Positions 25,166-36,899 of a DNA stretch of 64,000 nt are shown here, piece by piece. The notes under the pieces were generated by a model. It did not search any database. It saw nothing but the letters and a program-made list of their open reading frames with translations, and was not told the origin of the DNA. The position numbers and the translations under genes are program-made. The DNA is from Limonium bicolor (lineage: Eukaryota > Streptophyta > Magnoliopsida > Caryophyllales > Plumbaginaceae). The DNA lies in the NCBI GenBank assembly GCA_023374045.1, contig CM041783.1, positions 94,523,298-94,587,297 of the forward strand, read 5' to 3'. Numbering within the stretch: the first letter of the stretch is position 1; every line of letters begins with the position of its first letter.

Positions 25166-25550
25166 ATACTCTCACCATCCAAATGTCCTAAGGAAACAAG
25201 TTACACCAGGTCACCACAACGAATTACATATACCTTTAGAGAAATAGCGCTACCATTTCCTTTCCATAGCCATAAAATATGGCATAACTCATTCCATACC
25301 ATACTTCTAGCCATTTTAGTGTAACATACACTTCCATCACATAAGGAGAGTACTCAAAGGTACCTCATCGTATATATATATATAAGGTGCAACATGCACA
25401 TGACAAGCATCCATCAAGTGTAACATAAACCAACCAAAGTAACCAACCATACAACCCCAAACGAACAAAATACAACCAAGTATGTCAAATTATACTACAA
25501 AACCAAATAACCTTGTGCATACACATATGCACAAGCCAAATCCAAGTAGG
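25166..25550 (-). other. Noncoding spacer between gamma's polypurine tracts
   Basis: About 385 bp, far shorter than in alpha and beta. It holds a perfect 10-bp inverted repeat, CTTGTGCATA and TATGCACAAG with a CACA loop, at 25512-25535, and a TA-repeat near 25371-25383. Confidence 0.55.
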
Positions 25551-25585
25551 TCTACCCCCTTAAAAAGGGTTACGCCCACGTACCC
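25551..25585 (-). promoter_or_regulatory. Internal polypurine tract with stem-loop (gamma)
   Basis: Minus strand: GGGTACG and CGTAACCC pair with one bulge around TGGG (25567-25585), then TTTTTAAGGGGGTAGACC. The stem starts 19 bases after the pol stop (25605-25607). The arms differ from alpha/beta (GATTACG/CGTAATC) on both sides, so pairing is kept. Confidence 0.65.
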
Positions 25586-25604
25586 GCAAAAGTAACCGCA
25601 GTTG

Positions 25605-26123
25605 CTACTCAAAGAGTGCTGGATACTTCGCTCTCATGGAGTCTTCTAACTCCCATGTACCCTCCTTCACGTCATGGTTCGACCACAGCACCTTAACCAT
25701 GCTGACGGTCTTGTTCCTGGTCTCCCTCATCTTTGAATCGAGGATGAGGAGTGGTACCTCCTCATATCTAAGATCCGGGTCCAACTTTAGCCTCTCGGGC
25801 TCTTAGACGTGTGAAGGGTGATGTACATACTCCTTCAACTAAGAGATATGAAATACATCATGTACTATCCTAAGCTCAACAGGTAGGTCTAACCTGTAAG
25901 CTAATGGGCCCACTCGCTCCGTGATAGTGTAAGGCTCGACATACTTAGGGCTCAGCGTGCCTTTTTGCCCAAAAAAGAAGACGCCCTTCATGGGCGACAC
26001 TATGAGGAATACTTTGTCTCTGATAGAAAACTCAATGTCTCTCCTCCTAGTGTCTGCATAAGATTTTTGTTTGTCTTGGGCTGCCTTCATATTCCTACGA
26101 ATCTGTAGGGTATCCTCTTTCAC
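25605..26123 (-). pseudogene. Gamma integrase C-terminus and chromodomain-like tail
   Basis: The frame 26123-25839 gives the AAQDKQKSYAD stretch, then the FSIRDKVFLIVSPMKGV and PYTITERVGPLAYRLDLP motifs of the gypsy integrase C-terminal domain and VHDVFHIS. Beyond a frame break, the reading continues to VKVLWSNHDVKEGTWELED and ends with a stop at 25605-25607. Such tails in chromovirus integrases are thought to steer insertion by binding histone marks. At least one stop or frameshift makes it nonfunctional. Confidence 0.75.
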
Positions 26124-27001
26124 CTGCTCTACTACTCTGACCCTAAGAGCGTGGTCTCACTAGCCTCGTCCCAGCATAAATGTGTCCTACAGGGTCTGCC
26201 ATAAAGGGCCTGGAATGGCGGCATCTGAAACAAAGTATGGAAGCTGTTATTGTAGGCGAACTCTATCAGATGTAGTCGCTCAATCCAACTCCCTTGAAAA
26301 TCCATGGCACATGCCCAAAGCATGTCCTTCAAAGTTTGGATGGTTTGCTTACTCTGACCGCCAGTCTAAGGGTGGAAGGCTGTACTCAACTTCAGCTTGG
26401 TACCCAAGGCCTCCTGAATTTGTCTCTAGAATCTATATAGGAATCGGGGGTCTCTATCGAAAAATCGTCTTTGGCACGCCATGGTGCCTGATGATCTCCT
26501 TCTGGAAGATGTCCTCAAGCTTAGGAACCTTCCACGTATCCTTCATCGGTACAAACTTTGCCACCTTAGTCAATCGGTCGACTATAACCTAGATAGTGTT
26601 CAGTCCTCCCTTACTCGGTAGGAGACCGATAATGAAATCTATCAAAATGTCCTCAAACATCCAGCAAGGAATAGGGATAGGCTGCACTAACCCGTCAGGT
26701 CTCCGGTGCTCAAATTTGACCTTCTAACAGGACAAACATGTAGACACATAGTCCGCTACACCCTTCTTCATCCCGCTCCACCAGAAATGGACCTTTAGGT
26801 CCTTATACATCTTGGATGATCCAGGGGGATGGATAAGGATGAGCAATGAGCCTCCTGAAGTATCTTCTCCTTCAGGTTAGGAGAAGGCTCAGGAATACAC
26901 AAACGGCCATTAAATCTAATCATGCCGTTTTCACTCAATATGAAATCGTACTTCTGGCCCTCGAAGGTGCCCTCTATCAGCCTTTGTCTGATTCTCTGCA
27001 T
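26124..27001 (-). pseudogene. Gamma integrase core and zinc-binding region
   Basis: 27001-26795 holds the N-terminal region with a degenerate HHCC site (QEAHCSSLSIPLDHP, second H present). 26332-26132 gives WIERLHLIEFAYNNSFH and ALYGRPCRTHLCWDEASE, the end of the core domain. The sequence between reads as integrase in several frames with stops. It would cut and join DNA if intact; it is broken. Confidence 0.7.
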
Positions 27002-27538
27002 ATAGTGATCACTCTCCTATGTAGCTCGTATCTTATCAATCAGAATGCTTCCGATAGAGAGCATATAAAGAGCGTGCTCTGTGGCTCAAGGCATCAGCGA
27101 CCACATTCGCCTTACCCTCCTTATACTTCAGATCAATATCATAATCCTTCAGGAACTCGACCCATCTTTTCTTTCTCATATTCACCTCCTTCTATGTGAA
27201 GTGGTGTTGTCAACTCTTGTGATCAGAGTAAATGGTGACTGTAACCCCATATAGATAGTTATGCTAGATCTTCAATGCGAAGACCACAGTGCCCAACTCT
27301 AGGTCGTGAGTAGGTAGTTCTCCTCACGCTTCTTTATTTGCAGGAGGCATAGCATGAGTACACAGCTGAGTCCTGTACCGGATATATCACAATACACCTC
27401 GAATCCATCAGTGTCTTCAGGGATAGTGAGTACGGGTGCCAATGTCAAAAGATCCTTCAATGTCTGAAAGGACCGCTCATAGTTATCTGTCCACATAAAT
27501 TGAGTGTCCTTCTTCATCAGGTTCGTGAAACTCATTAG
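27002..27538 (-). pseudogene. Gamma RT C-terminus and RNase H, truncated
   Basis: 27535-27299 reads NLMKKDTQFMWTDNYERSFQTLK, APVLTIPEDTDGFEVYCDISGTGLSCVL, the RT thumb/RNase H junction of gypsy elements (the usual FSDAS is CDIS here). RNase H remnants continue to about 27000. The catalytic RT core is missing because the frame is cut at 27538 by the next element. Confidence 0.75.
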
Positions 27539-28611
27539 TGCTCCTGATGCGTCCCCGATCTATCGTGGGCGTATCGTCGTCCGAAGTGAACTACTTGATA
27601 GTTGAGGAAAAGCAATAGACAAACTCAAACTGGAAACTCCATTTCGATTGAGTATTTACACACAGAAATTCACTCAATCTCCCCGCCCTACCTACGGACT
27701 CCGGGATAGTTTAGGAGTTTATCCCCAAGTCCTTTACCCTCTCCTGGCAGTCGGCCTACAGTTCCCCAACTGTTCCCCGACTGATCAGTCTATCAAATAC
27801 AGAAAGTATTAACACTCAGATCCATCCTATCCAGCTCAACAATTCCCTAGCACTTACACACACTTTAGTCTAACTCACACTTGCTCACGTTGTCTCTCTC
27901 TTTTATCTTTTTGCCAAGCTCACATACATAGGACATAAATGCACGTATTTATACATGTTAATTAAGATATAACTAAGAGCCTATGATCTTCTAGACTCTA
28001 GAAGTCGATTACTTCTCCACCCCCTAGCATAATAGCCTAGCTCGAATGTAGGTTGATCTTCAGCTTGATCTGGAGCTGTCAAGACACGTGTTGCCATGTG
28101 ATTGGACATGTCGGCGGCAAACACTCAAGTGGTCAGTCACCACTAGCACTCTCAACTTGCCTGATCTTGTTTGGTTCATTAATGCTCATAAATGCTCTCT
28201 CTTAGGCTTCATTATAACTACTTAATGAATTCTTATTAATATCCCTAGACTTATCTTGTTATCTTGCACAGTAATGAGCTATGCTTTTGTCATGAGCTGG
28301 TTGCTTGTGTGGTGTGAAATTCTGCATGAGTTTGTCGATCTTCTTGAAGTATGTTGTCCATGTATTACGTCTGATGCATGAGAGATGTGTTCGTGTGGTG
28401 CTTGACTTCGTGTGTCTACTAGAAGTTCTAACATAAGCTTTCCTGGACAGGTGCCCGACTTGTTGGGCACATGTCATGAACGGAGTGCGCTTGCAACCTT
28501 GCGTGCTAAGCCACTCCTCTACTTATTTATCTGAATCTCAAAGCTTAACAAACATATTAGATAAATAACACAGGTTTGCTATCATCAAAACTAAAGGATC
28601 TTGACTTAACG
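27539..28611 (-). repeat. Sirevirus-like 3' LTR
   Basis: 1073 bp from TGCTCCTGATGC to GACTTAACG; the last base should be A for a canonical TG...CA LTR. The first ~370 bp match 42491-42867. Confidence 0.65.
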
Positions 28612-28625
28612 ATTTCCCCCTTTTT
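28612..28625 (-). promoter_or_regulatory. Polypurine tract (Sirevirus-like)
   Basis: Minus strand AAAAAGGGGGAAAT adjacent to the LTR. No G-loop stem lies upstream, unlike the gypsy elements in this window. Confidence 0.6.
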
Positions 28626-29647
28626 GATGATCACAACTAATACAAAATTATATGTACTTGACAACTTTGAAAGTGAGAGATATTAACCTTAAGAAGAATT
28701 CCCCCTGAGTTTGTTGAAGGTTAGAAAGATAAATTAACTGATGAACAAAACGACACAAGTAGTAGAGAGTTTCATTAAGTAAGTTAGTTACATAACACAA
28801 GGAAGATAGAAATAAGTTCACAAGTACATATCTTTCTTCTCCCCCTTTGCCATAAAGCAAAAATAGGGAGCAGCTACACGACCTAAGTTATTGAAAAGAC
28901 CATTACATTCCATAGATTACAAACTACAAGTTTGATAGAGACAAGCTAGATAGAGTGGAGTGGCAGTTTGGTGCATCCCAGGTGGAGACATCTAAGCCAT
29001 AGGGTGATCATCAGAAAATGCCTTAATCAATGGTGATTCATCGGTGGTGGAAGTATCTGATTCATCAGAGTCTACGGTAAACTCCATGCAGTGAGGACTT
29101 TGAGTGTGGGATGGAATAGCACTTGAGGTGATAGACCAGGCTGTGAGAGAGTCTGAGTCGGGTTGGACATAGTTTTGTGCAACGTACTTACTTTGGTGTT
29201 TAGTGAACACGATTTTATAGATGGTGGTGGAATAGATAGTTTACTCATTTAAGCGATGAACTTTGTGGCTCTTTTATAGACGCTTGGGGATATGTTCATC
29301 GACTGATCGGTGAGGGGTAATAAATGAGGTGCCGCATCTTACTATGATGTAGGCTTTTTAGGTGTCAAGTTAGGAGATTGGATTAGTGGAATGATTAGGA
29401 TTGAATGGCTCTGATCATTTGTAATTTTTAATCAAGGAAGAAGTAGCCAATGCAATAAATTCTTTCATAAACAAGATTTCATTCAAAGTAATAAATGTAA
29501 CAGTTGCATTTCGGTTAATATCAAAAGTTTGACATTTGAAATAGATAGTTAATGGCAGAAAAAAAAAGATTAAAGAAAAATATAACTTAAAAGCCACAAT
29601 TTTTCACTAGCTTCACTCGACTCTCTAAGAGACATAGAACTCTCAGG
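28626..29647 (-). other. Noncoding internal region of the Sirevirus-like element, with a short ORF
   Basis: Contains a second purine run (minus strand, about 28839-28850) and a 72-residue acidic, Ser/Thr-rich frame at 28992-29210 (minus) with a VDSDESDTSTTDES stretch. I recognise no domain in it. The rest is AT-rich without a gene. Confidence 0.4.
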
Positions 29648-30158
29648 CTATAGATGTGAATCTATGAAGTCTATTACTCCTTGAACCATGTGATGTACAC
29701 TTTGTTCTTGGGAGACAGCCTGCACAACTGTAAGAGTGACTTTTACATGCTGAAGAACGACTCGAGCTGAAGTATCCAGACTGGTCCTCGACCTGTCGTG
29801 GACTGGTGAGAGTCTACGCTTTCTCTTGTGGGCGGAGGTTCTGGCCAATGGTCGAGCTTTGACCGTGAGTCCTCAATTTTGTAGGCTTTGAGGGACCATC
29901 ATCTTCTCTCCTCCTGGGTCTTGATCCCCATCTTGGACAGCATCTCCAAGCAGGTGCAGTCCTGAGCGGTCCGCAAGCACTCGTGGAAGTGGTTGGTGTC
30001 CACTCCATTTTGTTGTAGTGTCGTGGGGACCACTACCCCGTGTACTATCCCTTGGTTGACATATCTACTCTCTTCATGGTGAGTAGGATCATGGCTGGGA
30101 GGTCCATCTTCTCCTTATTCCTCAGGGCGTACATAAGCCTCACATCTCTTACATTGAC
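29648..30158 (-). pseudogene. Downstream half of interrupted non-pol ORF
   Basis: Minus-strand reading directly continues the frame left at 41562 once the solo LTR is removed: THIINV joins RDVRLMYALRNKEKMDLPA. After several stops and shifts it ends in basic, Ser/Pro-rich sequence (HKRKRRLSPVHDRSR). The continuity across 11.4 kb shows that the two flanks were one gene. The overall pattern recalls the 'putative plant transposon protein' domain carried by many plant retroelements; this is a resemblance, not a search result. Confidence 0.45.
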
Positions 30159-31658
30159 TGAAATACCCCGATTTAATAAGATTTATATTAGTGATTTAAA
30201 CCTCACTTAAGTGTTTAATAAGCTATAAAGTGTATTTCTTTAGAGCCAAGACCTCAAGAGTTGAGAAGGAAATTATTAAATGCACACTTTGGCCTTAAGG
30301 GCATTTTGGTAATTTTGTGTGGTTCAAAATAACTTGAGGCTAAGCCATGATTTATAACCTCCAAAAGAATTTAAGCTATTTTAATAACAGGTAAGTGATT
30401 TGAAAAGAAAATCCAAGATTTGGTTAAGTATGGAGATTTAAAGGCTTAAAGCATGTTTTTAGCTAAAATGGTAAAAACTGTGTTATGTCCATTTATGGAA
30501 AATTATGGAATTTTAAGAGAATTGTTGAAATGAAAATTTTAGAAGTTTGGGGGAATCTACTTTAATAGCTAAAAGCGCTAATTAGGGACATGTGCAAATC
30601 ATATGCCTCATTCCCCTATAAGTCACTTATTTCACTGCTTCTCTTCTATTTTGACGTTTTATTTCCTTCCTAGCCTTCTCCTCTACAAATAAGACCAGAA
30701 GCAAGAGAAACCCTTGTTTCCTCCCTTACCTCACTCTAAATCTTCATCTAAATTGATTATTAATGGTGTTGGCAACTAAAGATGACTTGTTTCTTCTTAA
30801 GCTTAGATTTGAACTAAAGATCTAGAGATCTTCATCTTCTTCTTCACCATTGTTACTATTCACATATAGTAATTTTTGGTTTTTCACACTGCTAACTCGT
30901 TTATAGGCTTAATTCCTTCATCAAATCTTGTTATTTTGTTAAAAACTTGAGTTTGAACCACTTATTGTGGGTTTTGGTGAAAGTTGAATTTTGAGTTATT
31001 CCCGTGGCTGCCTATGGATGAATTTGGAAATAAAAATTGGGGTTTTCTGTTTTGAAGCTATTATTATGGTTTTAAAGCTTTAATGACATTAAAGGAGTAT
31101 ATAAAATGATTAGTAATGAGTTAGGAGCAATTTGTGAGCTTCAAGGTTTAGAAATGTGATGTGAGCTTAGTATGAATGGTGTGAATTTCCTGAATGAACC
31201 AGTAATAATTATGTGTATGTTGGTACATTGCTTTAGAAGCCAGTGAAGGCTCTTAGCATTGGAAAAGTGGACAAGGAGCTTGAACGCTTGAACTCTAAAA
31301 AGGTAAACCTAAGTCTATCTATGTGTATGCCCTAAGGGGATGTGTGATATGAACTTTCTATAATGTTAATTAATGGTGCAAGTAAATGGATCACCTCTGG
31401 TGTCCAAGATAATGGGAAGGCGATTATTGAAGCCTTGAATGGTCAACGAAGAAACGTATGATGTTATTAAGATCCTTGTGATCAATGTGTATGCTTGAAT
31501 GATGACCTTTGCAATTGTAACTTGGTTGTGGACAAAGTAAAAGCGGTGTTATGATAACCTTTTGTAAGAGAACTTACTCATGCCTTGATAGTGATCTTCA
31601 GGACTCTAGTGTGCAAATATTTGTACATGCGTCATAGATTTGATGCATTCATGATGGT

Positions 31659-32160
31659 GGACCCTTGATATCCAGAGGCTATATGTGCCATTATCAATTG
31701 ACATGATGAGGGAGACGGACCCTTGATATGCGGAGGCTATATGTGCCATTATTATTTGAGATGATGAGGGAGACAGACCCTTGATATCCGGAGGCTATGT
31801 GTGCCATTAATATTTGATATGATAAGGGATATGGACCCTTAATATCCAGAGGCTATCTATGCCATTATTAATTGAGATGATGAGGCAGACGGACCCTTGA
31901 TATCTGGAGGCTATATGGGCCATTATTAATTGAGATGATGAGGGAGACGGACCCTTGATATCCGGAGGCTATATGTGCCATTATTATTTGAGATGATGAG
32001 GGAGACGGACCCTTGATTTCCGATGGCTATGTGTGCCATTAGAATTTGAAATGAAAAGGGAGACAGGCCCTTGATATCTGGGGGCTATGTGTGCCATAGA
32101 TTCGTGTCATAATGTAAGGTAGACGAACCCTTTATATCTGGTGGCTAAATGAGCTATTAG
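31659..32160 (+). repeat. Tandem array of ~58-bp units in solo LTR G
   Basis: Eight to nine units, each starting with a variant of GGACCCTTGATATCCGGAGG, then GCCATTA and GAGATGATGAGGGAGAC. Units differ at scattered sites; the last two are the most diverged. No spacer/repeat structure of a CRISPR kind. Confidence 0.85.
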
Positions 32161-32491
32161 TTTTGAAATGTATATGTGGAATAAGTATGAACTTCATTGA
32201 AAATGTATGAGCCATGATGAGCTGTTGGAAGTGAAATTGTCATGTAAGTTGTACATAGATGCCTTGTGGTAGTAATGAAATATGAATGCTTGAGAAATGC
32301 CCTTGAGGATTTGATGAAGAGAAAGCAAAGAGAAAGTTATGGTTCTCTACCTTAATAGTAAGGGACTAATGTAATTGACCTTAGGGTAGCTTAGTGTTTA
32401 CTCAGTTGAATACTGATGGTTTGTGTTTGTATGTCTATGATCTTGAATGCTTTCTCCCAGGTTAGGAGAACATTGAGAGCGTGGGTCCTGG

Positions 32492-34755
32492 TGTACGGTA
32501 TGAAACGTATTATCAGCAAGTGTACTGGTCTATCGTAGCAAGTTGTCCTAGAAAGTATTCCCTAGGTTATCGAACCAAGGAGGCAGTATCTAGTTTAATC
32601 TCTACCCTAATATAACTAATAAACTAAGGAAAATAATAATGATAAATTAGGGATTTGATTGCAGAAATTAAATAAACTAAAATAAAAACAAAAACAAAAA
32701 CAATTAAAAGTGATTCTCTAACCATTCTAAAAGAGCGAATCTTGGTTTACTATTTCTTCCTAGTTTATCAATTCTCTTCCTGAGTGTTTTCTAAATTCTA
32801 GATTGCAACCTCATATCTAAATTAATCTAAAATCGGTCCCCCGTAAGATAGATCCTTACTAGTAATTCCCAAATCCAAACTCTCGTTACGAATTTACAAA
32901 TCAACTAGTAGCATTAACCATTCTTCTGGTTTCTAGTCAGCTAATCCCTAGGAATTACCATTTATAGTTTTCCTGGTAATATTCCTAAGGTCTAATGAAC
33001 GCCGCAGTTCTCACTTGTAAGCAATTCATACCAAATAAACTCAAACAATAATTAGTCATAAGAGAATATCAATAAATAACTAGGAACAAAACTACAATCT
33101 GTATCGAATTAGTATTTAACAACTTAGGAAGAAAAATAATAAACTAGTTGTCCATAGTAAAACCAGAATTCACTAGTAGAAATCATATCTTTTGTTACAA
33201 AGGTTCCGGTAACGATTTAAAATCGTTACCATAGTTGTTATTAGTAACAAGTATTTTGTTACCAAAGATAGTATTAAAGATTTTAAAAAAAATGAGACTA
33301 TAGTAACGATATATTCGTTACAAAATCATATTTTTAGTAACGATATAATTTTTAGTAACGAATAAAAATCGTTACAATAAATAAATTGATCTTTAGTTAC
33401 GCCATCACGTGTAACGACATGTAACGACTTTTGTCGTTACAATAACTCAAATTAGTAACGATTTAGATTTTTGGTAACGATTTTTTATTGTTACCAAAAA
33501 ACTACATTCTACTAGTGATTCTAACGACTACTCAGACATCAGAGATAAAGAAATAATAGCAATAATCAAGAGATTAGAAAACGTCATATATTGGAGAACG
33601 ATGACGAATCCGATCTCTGGCTTCTGCTCCGGTATGCCAATACTATGTGCTGTTTCCTCTCGGTGTCACTCGTATACTCGAACAGCTACAGACTATTTCC
33701 TCTCGGTATGCTTGCGGCTAGGGTTAGGTCTGAGAATTGTCTTTTGTTCGTCTCATAATGACGTATATATTTTGTGCAGTCCTCGGTTTCTTTTTCCTTC
33801 TGCGTACTCGACTTATCTTCAGATAAAAGAAACGATAAATTTGCTGAATAATTTGTCGGCCCATCCTCTCGTGTCTGCACCTCTGAAAATTTGTCGGCCC
33901 ATGTCATTCATCTACTCCTCTGTGTTGATAACGTGCAGTTGTCACTTTCTTCATCCAGAAACCATCAAGCAAAACATCCCAACTCCACGTCATGTTGGTA
34001 CATGCATGAATGATCCATTCTTATGTACTTGTAGCCCGTATGTGTGTATGAAATAAAAACTGTTCCAGCCCACGTGAGTAAATGAGCAACCCAAATAAGA
34101 TTTAATCCAGTAGTGCCATCAATCGTAATGCTCGTGAATAAATCATGGTTGCATGAGTGCATGGCCCTTTATTTCAAAAGTATCAAGGCCAATTTGTATC
34201 CATCATGATACATACGTGCAGGTATGAATGGTCAAAGGTAGCGTCCAAAAGTCTACCTCCAGATAAAATAAAAGCCCAAGCTCCACGTCTAATGATGGGT
34301 GAACACAAACAGACCATACTAATCATCTCATTATTATTGTAGCGAGTGTACAGCCCATGCGTGCGTGTGCATGTTGATTGTTTTTTTTTTTTCTCTACGT
34401 TTCATGGTCCGGGATATTCCAAACTGGTAAACCCGGACCACATATAAAAGTGTCCAATGAGTTTAGCTTGGGTGTGGTCCAGGTTTATATGTCGACATAT
34501 GTCTGGACACACCCTAAAGCGCATCATAAATGTGATTTTTGCTCTCGTTCCGTTCTAGTTTGATCGTTAAGCTCTTAACATATGTTCCTTGACCTTTTCT
34601 TTAGTGTTTTTAACTCGTTTTAGCACAAAACCACAAGTAAGGGGAGTTCTTCGCATATAATATAAATTAACATATAAGTATGGAATTTATCACATAAACC
34701 CATAAAATATTAATCAAATTAAGTATAGAAACATAGATAAATTCCACACTTATCA
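32492..34755 (-). repeat. Element F 3' LTR (with CACTA MITE inside)
   Basis: Direct repeat of 37372-41046. Contains the MITE 33171-33517 and an inverted-repeat word, GGTCCGGG to CCCGGACC, at 34406-34439. The frame at 33601-34056 lies wholly in LTR and is partly shared with the other LTR; it is not taken as a gene. Confidence 0.85.
33171..33517. mobile_element. CACTA-type MITE, 347 bp
   Basis: Termini CACTAGTAGAA and TTCTACTAGTG are perfect inverted repeats, flanked by ATT on both sides (33168-33170 and 33518-33520). The other LTR of element F keeps the empty site GAATTCTAACGAC at about 38041-38053, proving insertion. The inside is filled with GTAACGA and TCGTTAC subterminal repeats in both directions, as expected for transposase binding. 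No coding capacity. Confidence 0.9.
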
Positions 34756-34793
34756 ATTACCCGACGCTTAGTTTTTGCTTGTCCTCAAGCAAA
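34756..34793 (-). promoter_or_regulatory. Stem-loop and degenerate polypurine tract (element F)
   Basis: Minus strand: TTTGCTTG and CAAGCAAA form a perfect 8-bp stem with loop AGGA (34774-34793), followed by AACTAAGCGTCGGGTAAT up to the LTR. The purine run is weak. Confidence 0.6.
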
Positions 34794-36273
34794 TAAAGAA
34801 TATTCCTGCTCCAAACCGAAACATTAAACTTAAGGATCAAATATAAGCAGAAGGAAAACAAGCAAAATGGAAATCTGGAAAAATCAATCTGCTCTAAGCT
34901 ATCAGTTTTCATAAATAGTGAATAAAGAATAATTTTAATAAAAGCATAATAAACTGAATTGCAGAAATTTTAACACAGATTTGCTCAGGACCTTCCACCA
35001 ATTTCATTCCATTACCCTTTGGATGAGAAGGGTTGTGAAGTAATGCCTTATTCCGTAATATCTTCCAACACCACAGACTCATAATCAAAAACTAAAAAAA
35101 CCTGTAATTAAATATTTCATATGCAAAAACTTTTATTCGTCAAGAAACAAAAACAAACGATTTATTTAATTAATTGCATAGTTGTTCCTTCACCGAGCCT
35201 TTTCTCTTTATCATGTAACGGCTTTGGGCCAACTATCCCAGGTCACGAGACCTTAGGTAGATAGGCGATAAAGCACCCCAAGGACTTAATAACCAGATAA
35301 AAGAGGCCTGATTCGGTTTAGGAAATGTTTGATTAGAGGAGTACATTGCCTTATCCTTTCATTCCAAACATTTATATCATTCCTAAGATCCAGCTAAACG
35401 CATTTAATCTCCACAATCAGCCAATCCATCAAAATTAAGTGAAAATAGAGTAAATTTAAGAAAAACAATTCCGGAAAGACAACTTTTAAGCAGAAAGATT
35501 TTTAAGATTGTTATCAGGCTCAATTTCAAACTTCCACAGATATTCTCACCCAAAATTCAACATTTAACGACAAAGAGAAGCATATTATTTGTCACCTGAA
35601 AACAAACAAAAACTAGTGGTCTGAAGTGATAACTAAAGGTCACTCCTTACCCCACACTTAAAATTAAACAATGTCCTCATTGTGTGAAAAGGCAAGAGTG
35701 AAAAACTCAAAGTTCACAGAAAAACATTTGTGTCCGAAGGAAACACAGTAGAGTAGTCGAAAATAAAACTTAGAATTAAAATAATTCAAACTGAAACTAG
35801 AACTCCCCTGGATTTTGTTGTTGTAATATGTAGAACGACCCCACCCCACACTTGAGCTTTTGCTCACGTGTTGCAGCCTGGTTGCAATATCACCATGAAG
35901 AATTCATCTGAAAAGGAAAATACCAAAAGCAACCAAAACTATAAACCGAGTTAAATGTTATTAGACAGCAAAACCAGGAAAATTACTATGAAAAGAAATT
36001 AAAAAAAAATTAAAAACTAACAAAATAAAATATAATGTTGGGTTGCCTCCCAGCCAGCTACCTTTCTTTAACGTCTTTGGCTAGTCTATACCCTTAAGGT
36101 CATCCAGGATCGAATATGAATGTCGATGTCAGTGCCAAAGGGTGGGCGGGGTGGGCATCATATATCTTTATAGAACGTCCCAGATCGAATGGAAATAAAC
36201 CTCAACACTCCAAATATAACAGTGCAAACTTCACCGATCATACGTCAGGTGGGTGATCCTTGACGTGAGGATC
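34794..36273 (-). other. Noncoding internal region of element F
   Basis: About 1.5 kb without a credible gene. Phrases such as CCCCACACTTAA (about 35651) and CCCCACACTTGAGC (about 35846) occur, common downstream of genes in Athila-like elements. Confidence 0.5.
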
Positions 36274-36897
36274 ACACTATGGCTGGTCATCCTTCTCAAA
36301 TTCAAGGATGTAAATATCCTTGTCATCCGGTGGAAGCTCAAAGGATGAACCTGTAGATAAATCAACTTCAATAGGAATCAATGACTCCTTGAAGTCGATG
36401 AGGTAGCTTTGCTCAGATGGCTCATCAGCAGGTGCAGGAAGAAGGAGGTCAACTGGAAGACTCTTTAGCACAGGTACAGGTGGAGAAGGTATAGACTGGA
36501 TAGCTTCATGAATTAGATCATTCTCTAACTCTGTAGATTCATCAACTTGCTCAACCTTAAGCTCTAGTCTCTAAATGATCTCCACCTCAGGTGTGTTAGT
36601 AACTTCAGGGATCGTTGGATCAAGCTGTGTACCATTCCACTCAGCTACTGCAGTTGGTTGTTTGGCCTCACGAGCCTCTAACCTTTCAACCAAGAGATCC
36701 ATTTTAGCTGACATATAGTCCAGTCTTGCATTCATCTCCGACATGAAGTAGGTCTTATTCTCAACAGATTTTGGCTTCCAGCTTTTGACAAAAGGAACCT
36801 GACATTTTGCATGATCCCCTTCGTACCTTTCATACACAACCCAATGGTTGTAATATCCTTGCCAACCTCCTGGTAGATTGTAATATCCAGCCATCAA
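36274..36897 (-). pseudogene. Unidentified ORF of element F, one in-frame stop
   Basis: A minus-strand frame of about 207 codons, starting MMAGYYNLPGGWQGYYNHW. It is interrupted only by TAG at 36571-36573 and continues in the same frame to the stop after EFEKDDQP at 36274. The first part is aromatic and Gly-rich, the middle (FMSEMNARLDYMSAKMDLLVERLEA) is a likely coiled coil, and the rest is acidic and proline-rich. A Gag-like assembly role would fit a coiled coil just after the leader, but no zinc knuckle is present and I do not recognise the family. Confidence 0.5.
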
Positions 36898-36899
36898 AT

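Larger units (their letters stand above)
22119..27538 (-). mobile_element. Element 'gamma': 3' part of a Ty3/gypsy chromovirus-like element
   Basis: In minus-strand order: end of RT and RNase H (27538-27002), integrase (27001-26124), integrase C-terminus with a chromodomain-like tail (26123-25605), internal PPT (25551-25585), spacer, LTR-adjacent PPT (25131-25143) and a 3.0 kb 3' LTR (22119-25130). Its upstream half was displaced by the Sirevirus-like insertion at 27539, and I found no matching 5' LTR in the window. Confidence 0.8.

Noticed and set aside
31659..32160. CRISPR-like array
   Set aside because: Units are directly adjacent and vary along their whole length; there are no spacers and the context is a plant LTR.
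33601..34056. 151-codon plus-strand ORF
   Set aside because: It lies in an LTR, is broken in the partner LTR and resembles no family I know.
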